DNA of 64,000 bases from Streptomyces parvus (GTDB taxonomy: Bacteria; Actinomycetota; Actinomycetes; Streptomycetales; Streptomycetaceae). This document shows, piece after piece, positions 27,465-36,157 of this stretch. Position 1 is the first letter of the stretch. Each line of letters begins with the position of its first letter. Made by a program: the position numbers and the translations under genes. The notes beneath the pieces were generated by a model, which did not search any database, was not told where the DNA came from, and saw nothing but the letters and a program-made list of their open reading frames with translations. The DNA lies in NCBI RefSeq assembly GCF_032121415.1, contig NZ_CP135079.1, positions 2,170,001-2,234,000 of the forward strand, given 5' to 3'.

Positions 27465-27680
27465 TCAGCGGTTGAAGCCGCTGCCCCGTCCCGCCTTCGT
27501 GGCCACCGTGCCGAGCGCCCCGTGCCCGAAGCTGAAGGAGCCCTTGGCCGCCAGGCCGGAGGCGGTGGCCCAGAACACCCACAGGGAGCCCTCGCCCGCA
27601 TTTTCGCCCGGCGCGCCCACGGCCGGTTCGGTGCGGCCGTCGCCGTTCAGGTCGCGCAGGGAGACCGCGCCGCCCTCTAG
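27465..27680 (-). pseudogene. C-terminal remnant of an FG-GAP/VCBS repeat protein
   Basis: About 71 codons on the minus strand read as a typical final FG-GAP repeat: SLRDLNGDGRTEPAVGAPGE, a calcium-loop DxNxDG motif, then a closing segment ending in GSGFNR and TGA. FG-GAP proteins of streptomycetes are secreted and have seven such repeats over ~450 residues; here the frame loses similarity upstream and has no start. The upstream DNA is occupied by the acetyltransferase gene, so the 5' part was lost. Confidence 0.72.
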
Positions 27681-27742
27681 GGTTTGCCCTCGGCGCCGGT
27701 GACCTGCCGATGGTCAGCCGGTGGATCTTGAGGGACGGTGCG

Positions 27743-28315
27743 ATGACGACCGAGATACGAACGGTGCAGGCCGGCGAGGTGATGCGGTACGCCGACGGCA
27801 TCCGCGACGTGTACGCGAGCGCCTTCGCGGCCCCGCCCTGGAACGAGGATCCGGCTGAGGCCGACGTCTACGCGGAACGGCTCGCCCGGGACGCGCTCCG
27901 GCCCGGGTTCACGGGGGCGGTGGCGACCGCGGGCGAGACGGTGACCGGTTTCGCCACCGCCTGGATCACCCCGGAGCACTTTCCGGCCGATCGCAGCTAC
28001 GGGCAGGTCGCCCAGGCTCTCGGGGCGGGGCGCACGCGGGCGTGGCTCTGCGGGGCGCTGGAGGTGAACGAGCTGGCGGTCGCCCCGGAAGCACACGGCG
28101 GCGGGCTCGGCGCGGCGCTGCTGGACGCGGTGACGGGGGCGGCCCCGGGCGGCCGTTGCTGGCTGCTGACCTCGGTGCGGGCCGAGGCGGCCCTGCGCCT
28201 GTACGAGCGGACCGGCTGGCGGCGGGTCGGCACATCCGTGCCCGGCAAGGCCGCCCTGGTGGTGCTGCTCGGCCCCCGGCATCCGGGGCGGGAGGAGGCC
28301 GGGGGCGGCCGGTAG
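27743..28315 (+). CDS. GNAT-family N-acetyltransferase
   Basis: Protein of 190 residues from ATG 27743, with GAGGGA 8 bases upstream. The GNAT core is visible: VTGFATAWI strand 4, NELAVAPEAHGGGLGAALL carrying the acetyl-CoA loop (equivalent to Q/RxxGxG/A, here HGGGLG), and ALRLYERTGWRRVG at motif B. The acceptor substrate is not predictable; N-terminal YASAFAAPPWNEDP is a feature of one streptomycete GNAT subgroup. It converges on the DUF1772 gene. Confidence 0.8.
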   Translation: MTTEIRTVQAGEVMRYADGIRDVYASAFAAPPWNEDPAEADVYAERLARDALRPGFTGAVATAGETVTGFATAWITPEHFPADRSYGQVAQALGAGRTRAWLCGALEVNELAVAPEAHGGGLGAALLDAVTGAAPGGRCWLLTSVRAEAALRLYERTGWRRVGTSVPGKAALVVLLGPRHPGREEAGGGR

Positions 28316-28341
28316 CCCCGCCGCCGTACCCCGGTGGTGAC

Positions 28342-28806
28342 TTACCGCGCGACGACCAGCAGCACGAACGCCGCCAGCGAGAGCACCGTGCGCACCCGGT
28401 GCAGCGTGTTCCAGCGGGACTCGAAAGCCGCGCGGGCCGCACTGTCGTCGCCGCCCTCGGAGGCGGCGAGGGCGTTGTTGAGCGGGATGTTGCCGACCAC
28501 GGTGATCAGATGACCGGCGACCGAGCAGATCAGCGCCGCCAGGATGGCGGGCCCCGCCACCCGGTCGTGTTCGCCGAGGCCCGTGAAGAACGCGGCGGCG
28601 GGCAGCGCGACGACGCCGAGGAACAGCACCAGGAAGACCGGCCGGGGGACCTTCTCGTTGAAACGGCGCATGGCCGCGGCGAACTGCTCGTCCCTCAGGT
28701 CGGCGAGGCCGGGCATGATCCCCGTCAGGAAGGTCAGCATGAAGCCCGCGTAGAGGCCGGTGACGATCGTGGCGAGTACCAGGGAGAGGGAGGTCATGGC
28801 GGACAT
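28342..28806 (-). CDS. DUF1772 membrane protein (anthrone-oxygenase-like)
   Basis: Integral membrane protein of about 154 residues with four predicted helices: an N-terminal helix with TGLYAGFMLTFLTGIMPGL, a second with VFLVLFLGVVALPAAAFFTG, a third around ILAALICSVAGHLITVVGNIPLNNAL, and a C-terminal VLSLAAFVLLVVAR. The NIPLNN motif and RFNEKV loop are characteristic of DUF1772. Some members act as anthrone oxygenases in polyketide pathways, but no polyketide genes are nearby. Three closely spaced ATGs (28809, 28806, 28797) make the exact start uncertain. Confidence 0.8.
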   Translation of the reverse strand: MSAMTSLSLVLATIVTGLYAGFMLTFLTGIMPGLADLRDEQFAAAMRRFNEKVPRPVFLVLFLGVVALPAAAFFTGLGEHDRVAGPAILAALICSVAGHLITVVGNIPLNNALAASEGGDDSAARAAFESRWNTLHRVRTVLSLAAFVLLVVAR

Positions 28807-28880
28807 CATGGCCCGGAAGGACGGTTCACAGCACGCATTTTCGAGTGACCGTGCGACCGGCCGCGCCCGCACCGGGGACC

Positions 28881-29110
28881 CGGCGCGGGCGGCCTCCGGC
28901 GCGGAGGGCCCCCTGCGCGGAGGGCCCCCGTGCGGGCGGCCTCCGGCGCGGGCGGCCTCCGGCGCGGGCGGCCTCCGGCGCGGAGGGCCCCCGGCGTGGA
29001 GGGCCCCGGCGCGAGCAGGCTCCGATCCGGGCGGCCCCAGGCCGGCGACCTCCGGCGCAGGCCGCCCAGCGCGGGCAGGGTCCGATCCGGGCGGCCCCCG
29101 GGCCGGTGGG
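28881..29110. repeat. GC-rich minisatellite
   Basis: The gap between the DUF1772 start and the VWA lipoprotein stop is filled by degenerate tandem repeats. A 16-base unit GCGCGGGCGGCCTCCG occurs once at 28885-28900 and three times in a row from ~28932, interleaved with GCGCGGAGGGCCCCC units, and a 20-base TCCGATCCGGGCGGCCCC-type block recurs 60 bases apart near 29020 and 29080. It is not coding: all frames show repeats without starts. It may form hairpins and act as a terminator for the lipoprotein gene. Confidence 0.7.
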
Positions 29111-29125
29111 GGCGGGCGATCCGCG

Positions 29126-30832
29126 TCAGCCGATCTCGCCCTCGCTCGGTTCCGGCGCGTCGTCCGTACCGGCTCCGCGCTGGAGCCGGTCCGCCTGACC
29201 GATGGCCGTGGCCAGCTTCTCCACCGCGCTGTCCTCCGTGGACTCCGCCAACCCGGATGCCCGGGAGGCGAGTTCGCCGAGTCGGGGCGCGCCCGGCAGA
29301 TCGCCTCCGCGTAGCCGGTCGGCGAAGTAGGCGGCCACGGCCGCTACTTGGAGCCGGTCGTTCTCGCCGCCCCAGAGGGTTTCGTCGACCGCCCCGGTCG
29401 TGACGGTTCCGGTCTCCTCCTGGGCCTTGCGGGTCTTGGGGTCGAGCCAGCGCACCGTCGCCCGGGCCACGGTGCCGGACGCGCCCTCCCGCAGCCGTAC
29501 GGCGTACAGAGCTGTCACGGTGTGGCCGGGGCCGACCTCGCCGCCGTCGACGCTGTCGTCGCGGAAGTCCTCGTCGGCGACCTTGCGGTTCTCGTAGCCG
29601 ATCAGCCGGAACTGCCGCACGTTCTTCCGATCGAACGCCACCTGGGCCTTGGCGTCGCGGGCCCGGATCTCCAGGTGGGCGGGCAGCTGGTCGACGAAGA
29701 CCTTGCGGGCCTGCGTCTCGTCACCGACGTACGTGGTGTTGCCGTCGCCCTTGTTGGTGAGCTGCTCCATGAGCGCATCGCCGTAGTCGCTGCCGACACC
29801 GACGCCGAAGAGGGTGATGCCGTACTCGCGACGGGCCGAGTCGATCTTCTTCAGGATGGATTCGGCCTCGGTGTCGCCGGTGTTCGCGAGGGCGTCGGAG
29901 AGGAGCACCACGCGGTTGGTGGCGCCTTCGCGGTGGCCCTCGACCGATTCCTCGTAGCCGCGGGTGATGCCCGCCCCGACGTTGGTGGACTGGGCGGGCT
30001 CCATCTCCTCCACCACGTCCTTGATCCGGTTCCGGTTGCCCTTGACGCGGGTCATCGGCAGCCGGGTCTCGGCCGTGTTGCTGAAGGTGACCAGGGAGAG
30101 GGAGTCGTCGTCGCGCAGTTCGTCGGCGAGGATGGTCAGGGACTTCCGGACCAGGTCCAGGCGGCCGGTCTCGGCCATGGACCCCGAGATGTCGACGACG
30201 AACGTGAGCGCGGCGGGCGGCCGTTCGGCGGCGGGCGGTGCGGTCTTCGTGGCCAGGCCGACCCGCAGCAGCGACCAGTCGGAGGCTCCGGTTCCGCCTC
30301 CCCCGCCCGTCCCGGAGCCGATGCGCGCCCCGTCGACGTTGACCGAGAAGCCGTTGCCCTCGGGCCGTTCGTACCCCTGGCGGAAGCTGTTGACGAACTC
30401 CTCGGGACGTACGTCCTCGGCGGCGGGCAGCCGGCCGTCGCCGAGGGTGCGGCGCGCGTAGCCGTAGCTGGCGGTGTCCACGTCCAGGGCGAAGGTGGAG
30501 AGGTAGTCGGGCGCCTTGGCGTCCGGCGCGGCCGAGGCCCCGGACCCGGCGTCTCCCCCCGGTGCGGCCGACCGGCCGGTCTCGGGCGCCACCGCGTCCG
30601 GCGCGGGCTGTCCGCCGCCGGTCGATCCCTGCCCCTTGCGCGAGCCGGAGCCCAGATCGCGCGTACCGTCCGACCCGCTGCCGGCGCCGCAGGCGGTGAG
30701 CGCCAGGGCGCCCGCCAGGAGGAGCGCCACAGCTCCCGCCCGGCCTCCTGCCCAGCTCCTCACCGGGGCCGTCGCCGGGCCTCCCGCCGGCTCTCCCGCC
30801 CGCGTCCCATGTCGTCGGCTGACCTGGTTCAT
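29126..30832 (-). CDS. VWA-domain lipoprotein with C-terminal DUF3520 (YfbK-like)
   Basis: Secreted lipoprotein of 568 residues. The N-terminus has an Arg-rich region, a hydrophobic stretch and lipobox LTAC with Cys48. A Ser/Gly/Ala-rich spacer precedes a VWF_N-like region (YLSTFALDVDTASYGYARR, EEFVNSF), then the VWA domain with intact MIDAS (FVVDISGSM, DxSGS; LLSDALANTG) and a C-terminal DUF3520 segment (VTALYAVRL ... RWLDPKTRKAQE). YfbK-family proteins are widespread and thought to scaffold cell-envelope complexes. It is preceded by a divergent-free gap and is probably monocistronic. Confidence 0.87.
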   Translation of the reverse strand: MNQVSRRHGTRAGEPAGGPATAPVRSWAGGRAGAVALLLAGALALTACGAGSGSDGTRDLGSGSRKGQGSTGGGQPAPDAVAPETGRSAAPGGDAGSGASAAPDAKAPDYLSTFALDVDTASYGYARRTLGDGRLPAAEDVRPEEFVNSFRQGYERPEGNGFSVNVDGARIGSGTGGGGGTGASDWSLLRVGLATKTAPPAAERPPAALTFVVDISGSMAETGRLDLVRKSLTILADELRDDDSLSLVTFSNTAETRLPMTRVKGNRNRIKDVVEEMEPAQSTNVGAGITRGYEESVEGHREGATNRVVLLSDALANTGDTEAESILKKIDSARREYGITLFGVGVGSDYGDALMEQLTNKGDGNTTYVGDETQARKVFVDQLPAHLEIRARDAKAQVAFDRKNVRQFRLIGYENRKVADEDFRDDSVDGGEVGPGHTVTALYAVRLREGASGTVARATVRWLDPKTRKAQEETGTVTTGAVDETLWGGENDRLQVAAVAAYFADRLRGGDLPGAPRLGELASRASGLAESTEDSAVEKLATAIGQADRLQRGAGTDDAPEPSEGEIG

Positions 30833-30970
30833 GCGTAACCCCCCACGTCGTCACGGTGTCCTCGACACCTGTGAATGTGACGTACGGGACCGCCGACCGG
30901 AGTCGACGAAAGCGTTGCGGAACCATCTCGATGCGGCAACAGCGGGCGGGAAAACGGCGGAACATCAGGT

Positions 30971-31882
30971 TCAGGACACGATGTCCTTACGGCTGAACCC
31001 GCGGAAGGCCAGCGCGAACAGAATCAGGGCATAGGTCACTGATACGGCCGCGCCCTTGATCATGCCGCCCCACTCCAATTGCGGCTGGAGCGCGTCGGCC
31101 CAGGCGAACTGCCAGTGCGCGGGCAGGAAGTCGCGCCAGGAGCCGAGCGCGGTCACCGCGTCGAGCACATTGCCGACGATGGTGAGGAAGACCGCGCCGC
31201 CGACCGCGCCGAGCGGCGCGTCCGTCCTGGTGGAGAGCCAGAACGCCAGTGCCGCCGTGACCAGTTGGGAGACGAAGATGAACGCCACGACCAGCGCGAG
31301 GCGCGGCACGGTGTCCCCGGCGGACAGGGCTCCCCCGGTCGGCAGTTTCAGCGGCCCCCACCCGTAGGCCGCCGTTCCCGCCGCCAGCGCGACGACCGGC
31401 AGCAGCACCATCGCGGCGAGGCTGAAGCCGAGCGCGACGACGAGCTTGGACCACAGCAGCCGTACGCGCGGCACCGGCGCGGCGAGCAGATAGCGCAGCG
31501 AGGACCAGCTCGCCTCGGAGGCCACGGTGTCCCCGCAGAACAGGGCCACCGGGATCACCAGCAGGAAACCGGCCGAGACGAACAGCGAGGTGGCCGCGAA
31601 GTTGGCCGCGGACTCGGTCGCCACGTCCATCAGGTTGATCCGGCTGCCTCCGCCCCGCCCTCCGCCGCCGTCCTCGCCGTCCGGCGTGCCGCCGATGGCG
31701 AAGGCGATGATCAGGATGAAGGGGAGGGCGGCGAGCACCCCGCCCATGAGCAGGGTGCGACGCCTGCGCAGCTGCCGCACGGCCTCGACGCGGAGCGGGA
31801 GCGTCCGCCCGGCGCGGTAGCCCGCGGCCTCCGGGTGTTCGGTCGCCACCCGGGCCTCGGGCGGCTGTACGGGGGCGCTCAT
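30971..31882 (-). CDS. ABC-2 type transporter permease
   Basis: Membrane protein of 303 residues with about six helices: RRRTLLMGGVLAALPFILIIAFAIG, a Gly-rich extracytoplasmic loop, LFVSAGFLLVIPVALFCGD, LVVALGFSLAAMVLLPVVALAAG, LALVVAFIFVSQLVTAALAFWL, FLTIVGNVLDAVTA, and a final VTYALILFALAF. The start at 31882 overlaps the stop of the hydrolase/ABC fusion (ATGA), so this is its obligate permease partner. Substrate unknown. Confidence 0.85.
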   Translation of the reverse strand: MSAPVQPPEARVATEHPEAAGYRAGRTLPLRVEAVRQLRRRRTLLMGGVLAALPFILIIAFAIGGTPDGEDGGGGRGGGSRINLMDVATESAANFAATSLFVSAGFLLVIPVALFCGDTVASEASWSSLRYLLAAPVPRVRLLWSKLVVALGFSLAAMVLLPVVALAAGTAAYGWGPLKLPTGGALSAGDTVPRLALVVAFIFVSQLVTAALAFWLSTRTDAPLGAVGGAVFLTIVGNVLDAVTALGSWRDFLPAHWQFAWADALQPQLEWGGMIKGAAVSVTYALILFALAFRGFSRKDIVS

Positions 31883-34533
31883 GCTGCTCCTCCGGAGATC
31901 AGGGTGAGGAAGGCGTCCTCCAGGCGGCGGTGCGGTCCGACGCCGGTGACCGGGACGTCGAGCCGGACCAGGTCGGCGACGAGCCGCGAGGTGGTGGCCC
32001 CGTCCAGGCGGACGAGGAGCCCGCGCCCGTCGTCGGTGGGGACGGCGGAGCCGATGCCGGGCAGGGCGGCGATCTTCTCCGCCAGCGGCTCGGACACCTC
32101 CTCGGCCGTGGTCACCAGGATCATGTCGCCGGAACCGGTGATCTCGGCGACCGGACCGGCCTGCACGAGCCGGCCCCGGTCCATGACGACCAGGTGCGTG
32201 CAGGACTGCTCGACCTCCGAGAGGAGGTGGCTGGAGACGATGACGGTCCGGCCCCCGGCCGCGTACCGGATCATCACGTCCCGCATCTCGCGGATCTGCG
32301 GCGGGTCGAGCCCGTTGGTCGGCTCGTCGAGGATCAGCAGGTCCGGCATGCCGAGCATGGCCTGGGCGATGGCGAGCCGCTGCCGCATGCCCTGGGAGTA
32401 CGTCCGGACGGCACGGGCCAGCGCGTCCCCGAGGCCCGCGATCTCCAGGGCCTCGTCGATGTGGGAGTCCTCGGCGGGGCGGCCGGTGGCCTGCCAGTAA
32501 AGGTCGAGGTTGGCGCGCCCGGAGAGGTGCGGCAGGAACCCCGCTCCCTCGACGAACGCCCCGACCCGGGACAGCACCGGGGCGCCGGGCCGGATGGCCT
32601 GCCCGAAGACGCGGATCTCGCCCTCGTCGGGGGTGATGAGCCCCATGAGCATGCGCAGCGTGGTCGTCTTGCCCGCGCCGTTGGGTCCGAGGAGCCCGAG
32701 CACCTGGCCCTTCTCGACGCGGAAGGACAGCTCGCGCACGGCGTACCGGTCGACGGACTTCGCGTACTTCTTGGAGAGCCCGGTGATCTGAAGCGGTACG
32801 TCGGTGAGTCCGTGGTCCGGGGCGGGCGTCGCGGTCCGCCGCCGGGCGGTGATCAGCAGCGCGGCCGCAATGACGACCGCAGCGGCCGGGAGGCCCCAGG
32901 TCCACCACGGGAGAGCGGCCGCCGCGGTCTTCACGGCGGGTGCGGTGGGGGCGGTCAGCGGTCCGTCGAGGGTCACGTCGTACGTGGCGGGCTCGGCCGG
33001 GGAGGCGTAACCGAGGTCCGTCGCGGAGAACACGAGGCGCAGCCGGTGTCCGGCGTCGAACTCGTGGTCCACGGCGGGCAGCGCCAGCTCGATCGGCTTG
33101 CCCTGCTGGTCGGGGGTGATCCGGTAGGGGGCGACGAGCTGGTGGGGCAGGACCTGCTGCCTGCCGTCCGGCGACACGTCGTACACCTTGCCGAAGAGCA
33201 CCGCGTCCCGGTCGCCGTCGGCCTTCACGTTCACCGTGACGGTGGGCGTGCCGGTGACGCGCAGGGAACTGTCCAGCGGGGCGGACTCGAACTTTCCGAA
33301 CTGCCCGGGGAAGTCGAGCGAGAGCCCGACGCCGAGGGAGGAGAGCTGGGCGAGTCCGCCGCCGACGCCGGGCACGGCGGAGATGGCGGGCGGCGCGGAT
33401 CCGGCCGGGTTGCGGAAGGTCTCCGTCCCGCCGCCGAGCGCGATGTCCCGGCCGCCGCTGCGCAGCCCCGGGTAGGTGTCGCTGCTCGCACCGCGCAGGA
33501 GGGCGGCGCCGTCGGTGGAGTCGACGCCCCCGGTACGGGTGACGCGGAAGGCGGGCCCGGTGGCGCTGCCGGTGTCCTCCTTGAGATACCGGTCGAACCA
33601 GTCCCCGACCCGCCCTTCGATACGCCCGGACTCGCTGTCGCCGCCGTCGTGGCCACCGGAGATCCAGTCGACGGAGACGGGTGCGCCGTTGGAGCTGATG
33701 GCCTTCTGCATGGCGTCGGCCTGGCCGAGCGGGAAGAGGGAGTCGGACTGTCCCTGGAGGAGGAGCGAGGGGGCCTTGATGCGGTCGGCGACGGCGGACG
33801 GCGAACGCTCGGTGAGGAGTTCCACCGCTTCCGCGTCGGGCTTGCCGCTGACGGCGACGCGCTCGTACATCTCGCAGAGCCGCTTCTCGAACCGTTCGCA
33901 GCCACCGCCGGTGGTGATGAAGATCCCGGCCCAGAGCTTCTTGAAGACCCCGTCGGGGAAGAGGGCGTCGGCGAGGTTCCAGTAGGTGATGACGGGAGCG
34001 ATGGCGTCGACGCGCTTGTCGTGCCCGGCGGCGAGCAGGGAGACGGCCCCGCCGTAGGAGGCCCCGGTGAGGCCGACGCGGGGGTCGCCCTTCGTGTCGA
34101 GCTCCACCTCGGGCCGGGTGGCGAGCCAGTCGATGAGCCGGGAGACGTCCTTGACCTCGTGGTCCGGGTCGTTGAGGGAGACCTCCCCGCCGGACTTCCC
34201 GAAGCCGCGCGCCGACCAGGTCAGCACGGCGTATCCGTCGGCGGCCAGCTTCTCGGCCTGGGCCCGGACGTCGTTCTTGCTGCCGCCGAACCCGTGCCCG
34301 ATGAGCACGGCGGGCCGCTTGCCGGAACCCTTGGCATGGAAGTACGAGGTGTCGATCGGCACCCCGTCCATGCGCAGGATCCGGTCCTCGCGCTGCACGG
34401 CGGGCGAGCCGTCGTCGGCGACGGCGGACCAGGTGCCGCCGCCCACGAGTACGGCGAGCGCGGCGCCGGCCGCGGCCCACCGGCCAGGTGTACGGGGCAG
34501 CAGGCGCCGCCATCGAGCAGTAGGGGTCTCCAT
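31879..34533 (-). CDS. fusion: extracytoplasmic alpha/beta hydrolase (CocE/NonD, X-Pro peptidase-like) and ABC ATPase
   Basis: Single protein of 884 residues. Residues ~18-33 are a membrane helix. From ~50 to ~540 lies an S15/CocE-type hydrolase: IGHGFGGSKND oxyanion region, GLTGASYGGAVS with nucleophile Ser159, SDSLFPLGQA with an Asp, GGHDGG with a candidate His, then a beta-sandwich PepX_C domain. A second helix at ~545-566 crosses back, and residues ~576-884 are an ABC ATPase (Walker A GPNGAGKT, YSQGMRQR signature, LLILDEPTNGLD, SSHLLSEVE). Thus hydrolase outside, ATPase inside. The downstream ABC-2 permease overlaps it by ATGA. Coupled cleavage and transport is an attractive but unproved reading. 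Confidence 0.88.
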   Translation of the reverse strand: METPTARWRRLLPRTPGRWAAAGAALAVLVGGGTWSAVADDGSPAVQREDRILRMDGVPIDTSYFHAKGSGKRPAVLIGHGFGGSKNDVRAQAEKLAADGYAVLTWSARGFGKSGGEVSLNDPDHEVKDVSRLIDWLATRPEVELDTKGDPRVGLTGASYGGAVSLLAAGHDKRVDAIAPVITYWNLADALFPDGVFKKLWAGIFITTGGGCERFEKRLCEMYERVAVSGKPDAEAVELLTERSPSAVADRIKAPSLLLQGQSDSLFPLGQADAMQKAISSNGAPVSVDWISGGHDGGDSESGRIEGRVGDWFDRYLKEDTGSATGPAFRVTRTGGVDSTDGAALLRGASSDTYPGLRSGGRDIALGGGTETFRNPAGSAPPAISAVPGVGGGLAQLSSLGVGLSLDFPGQFGKFESAPLDSSLRVTGTPTVTVNVKADGDRDAVLFGKVYDVSPDGRQQVLPHQLVAPYRITPDQQGKPIELALPAVDHEFDAGHRLRLVFSATDLGYASPAEPATYDVTLDGPLTAPTAPAVKTAAAALPWWTWGLPAAAVVIAAALLITARRRTATPAPDHGLTDVPLQITGLSKKYAKSVDRYAVRELSFRVEKGQVLGLLGPNGAGKTTTLRMLMGLITPDEGEIRVFGQAIRPGAPVLSRVGAFVEGAGFLPHLSGRANLDLYWQATGRPAEDSHIDEALEIAGLGDALARAVRTYSQGMRQRLAIAQAMLGMPDLLILDEPTNGLDPPQIREMRDVMIRYAAGGRTVIVSSHLLSEVEQSCTHLVVMDRGRLVQAGPVAEITGSGDMILVTTAEEVSEPLAEKIAALPGIGSAVPTDDGRGLLVRLDGATTSRLVADLVRLDVPVTGVGPHRRLEDAFLTLISGGAA

Positions 34534-34666
34534 CCCTCGACCCTAAACGGAGGACGCAAGCCGGTTGAGTGCCGCCAGGGTGAAGCGCGCGGCCTCCCTG
34601 AGAGGTACGGTGCGCCTCGCCCGTACTCCGGACGCGGTACGGAGTTCCTGCCCTCGGGAGGCCCTT

Positions 34667-35101
34667 GTGGACATTCGCCCCGCTTCGACCGTCGCGGAGC
34701 TCCTGGCCGCCGGCCATCTCTTCGACGCCCCGCCCCGTGAGGAGTGGGCGGCCCGCTTCCTCGCCGCGGACGGTCACGTGATGCTGATCGCGTACGTCGA
34801 CGGCGTCCCCGCGGGCTTCGTCTCGGGCATCGAGATGCTGCACCCGGACAAGGGGACGGAGATGTGCCTGTACGAACTCGGCGTCGACGACCCGTTCCGC
34901 CGCCGGGGCATCGGCGGGGCCCTGACCCGGGCGCTGGTGGACCTCGCCCGGGGGCGGGGCTGTTACGACGTGTGGGTCGGGGTGGAGCCGGACAACGAGG
35001 CGGCGCTCGCCACGTACCGGTCGGCGGGGGCGGGTGCCGACGGGCGGTTCGCGATGCTGGTGTGGGAGTTCGGGGGCGGCGCGGACGGGCGTCAACCCTG
35101 A
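34667..35101 (+). CDS. GNAT acetyltransferase, AAC(3)-I-like subgroup
   Basis: Protein of 144 residues from GTG 34667 with GGGAGG just upstream. Motif A is LYELGVDDPFRRRGIGGALTRALVDLA and motif B WVGVEPDNEAALATYRSAGA; the EMCLYELGV strand and the total length resemble aminoglycoside 3-N-acetyltransferase type I. No resistance role can be claimed, because many chromosomal relatives act on unknown amines. It is divergent from the fusion gene and 69 bases before the PAP2 gene. Confidence 0.72.
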   Translation: MDIRPASTVAELLAAGHLFDAPPREEWAARFLAADGHVMLIAYVDGVPAGFVSGIEMLHPDKGTEMCLYELGVDDPFRRRGIGGALTRALVDLARGRGCYDVWVGVEPDNEAALATYRSAGAGADGRFAMLVWEFGGGADGRQP

Positions 35102-35170
35102 CGTTCGTCGGGGGCGGCTCCTGCCCTTCGGCCCCCGCGCCGGGCGGCCGTCCCTCCGTACGTTCGCCAC

Positions 35171-36157
35171 ATGGCACAGCACACAAGTCAACACCACTGG
35201 CCCGCCCGGCTGTTCGGATCGTTCGCCCTGACGGCGACGGCGGCGGCCGTGATCACGATGCTCTCCCCGGGAGGTCTGGGGAGGCCCGGCCCGACCGAGG
35301 TCACGGACGGGGCGTCCGTATCCGCGTACCGCTCGCTGACCGAGGCGGTCGCTGATGCCCCGGGGTGGGTGGGGCACCTGCTGGAACTGTCGTCGGAGGC
35401 CACGCTGATCGTCCTCGGCCTGCTGCTGCTCGGGGTCTGCTGGACCGCCGTACGCCGGAGGGATCCGGACGCGGTGGCGGGGGCCGTGCTCATCGGCGCC
35501 GGGACCGTCGTGGCGTACGCCGTCAGCGAGGCGCTGAAGCTGGTCGTCGACGAGGAACGTCCGTGCCGGGCGCTGGACGGCGCCGAGGCGGTCGCCGCGT
35601 GCCCGGAACCGGGCGACTGGTCGTTCCCGAGCAACCACGCCACCCTGGCCGCCGCCCTCGCGGTGGGGCTGGCGGTACGGCGGCCCCGACTGGCCGCGGT
35701 GACCCTGCCGGTGGCGGTGGCGGCGGCGCTGCTGCGGGTCCTGGTGGGGGTCCACTATCCGCACGACGTGATCGCCGGCGCGCTGCTCGGCGGTGCGGTG
35801 GTCGCCTCGGTGCTCCTGGTGCTGGTGCGCCCCGCCGGTCTGCTCGCCTCAGCGCTGCTCGGGCGGCGGTGGGGGCAGGATCCCGGCCTCGTGGGCGACG
35901 ACGGCGGCCGCGGCCCGGTTGTCGACGCCGAGACGGGCCAGGACGGAGCTCACGTACGCCTTGACCGTTCCTTCGACCAGGTGCAGCCGCCGGGCGATCT
36001 GCCCGTTGGACAGTCCGCCGCCGAGGTGGGCCAGCACTTCGCGCTCCCTGGGCGTCAGCCCGGCGACCCGCTCCCGGGCGGCGTCCCGCCGTTCGGCCAG
36101 GGCCCCGGCCCCGGTGGACGCGAGGTGCGCGACCACACGGGCGGCGACCTTCGGTGA
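35171..36157 (+). CDS. PAP2-family phosphatase with an antisense-overlapping tail
   Basis: Membrane phosphatase; the three PAP2 motifs are present: KLVVDEERP, PSNH and RVLVGVHYPHD, in a six-helix frame of ~225 residues (N-terminal helix with MLSPGG exit, LIVLGLLLLGVCW, central and C-terminal helices). It may dephosphorylate undecaprenyl pyrophosphate or phosphatidic acid. The frame has no stop until 36157: the last ~103 codons, from ~35847, are exactly antisense to the response regulator that ends at 35849, and they are Gly/Pro/Asp-rich without similarity. The functional protein is probably the first ~225 residues plus this tail; a lost stop is likely. Confidence 0.8.
   Translation: MAQHTSQHHWPARLFGSFALTATAAAVITMLSPGGLGRPGPTEVTDGASVSAYRSLTEAVADAPGWVGHLLELSSEATLIVLGLLLLGVCWTAVRRRDPDAVAGAVLIGAGTVVAYAVSEALKLVVDEERPCRALDGAEAVAACPEPGDWSFPSNHATLAAALAVGLAVRRPRLAAVTLPVAVAAALLRVLVGVHYPHDVIAGALLGGAVVASVLLVLVRPAGLLASALLGRRWGQDPGLVGDDGGRGPVVDAETGQDGAHVRLDRSFDQVQPPGDLPVGQSAAEVGQHFALPGRQPGDPLPGGVPPFGQGPGPGGREVRDHTGGDLR

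Noticed and set aside
28881..29110. Possible CRISPR array
   Set aside because: Units are 16 bases, contiguous and degenerate, with no spacers of constant length and no cas genes in the window.
31930..34740. Long plus-strand frame opposite the hydrolase/ABC fusion
   Set aside because: It lacks recognisable motifs, has abnormal Gly/Glu/Val composition and no good ribosome site; the minus frame has Walker and hydrolase motifs.
34667..35101. Aminoglycoside resistance gene
   Set aside because: The similarity to AAC(3)-I is at the level of the GNAT fold; the sequence alone does not support a resistance function.
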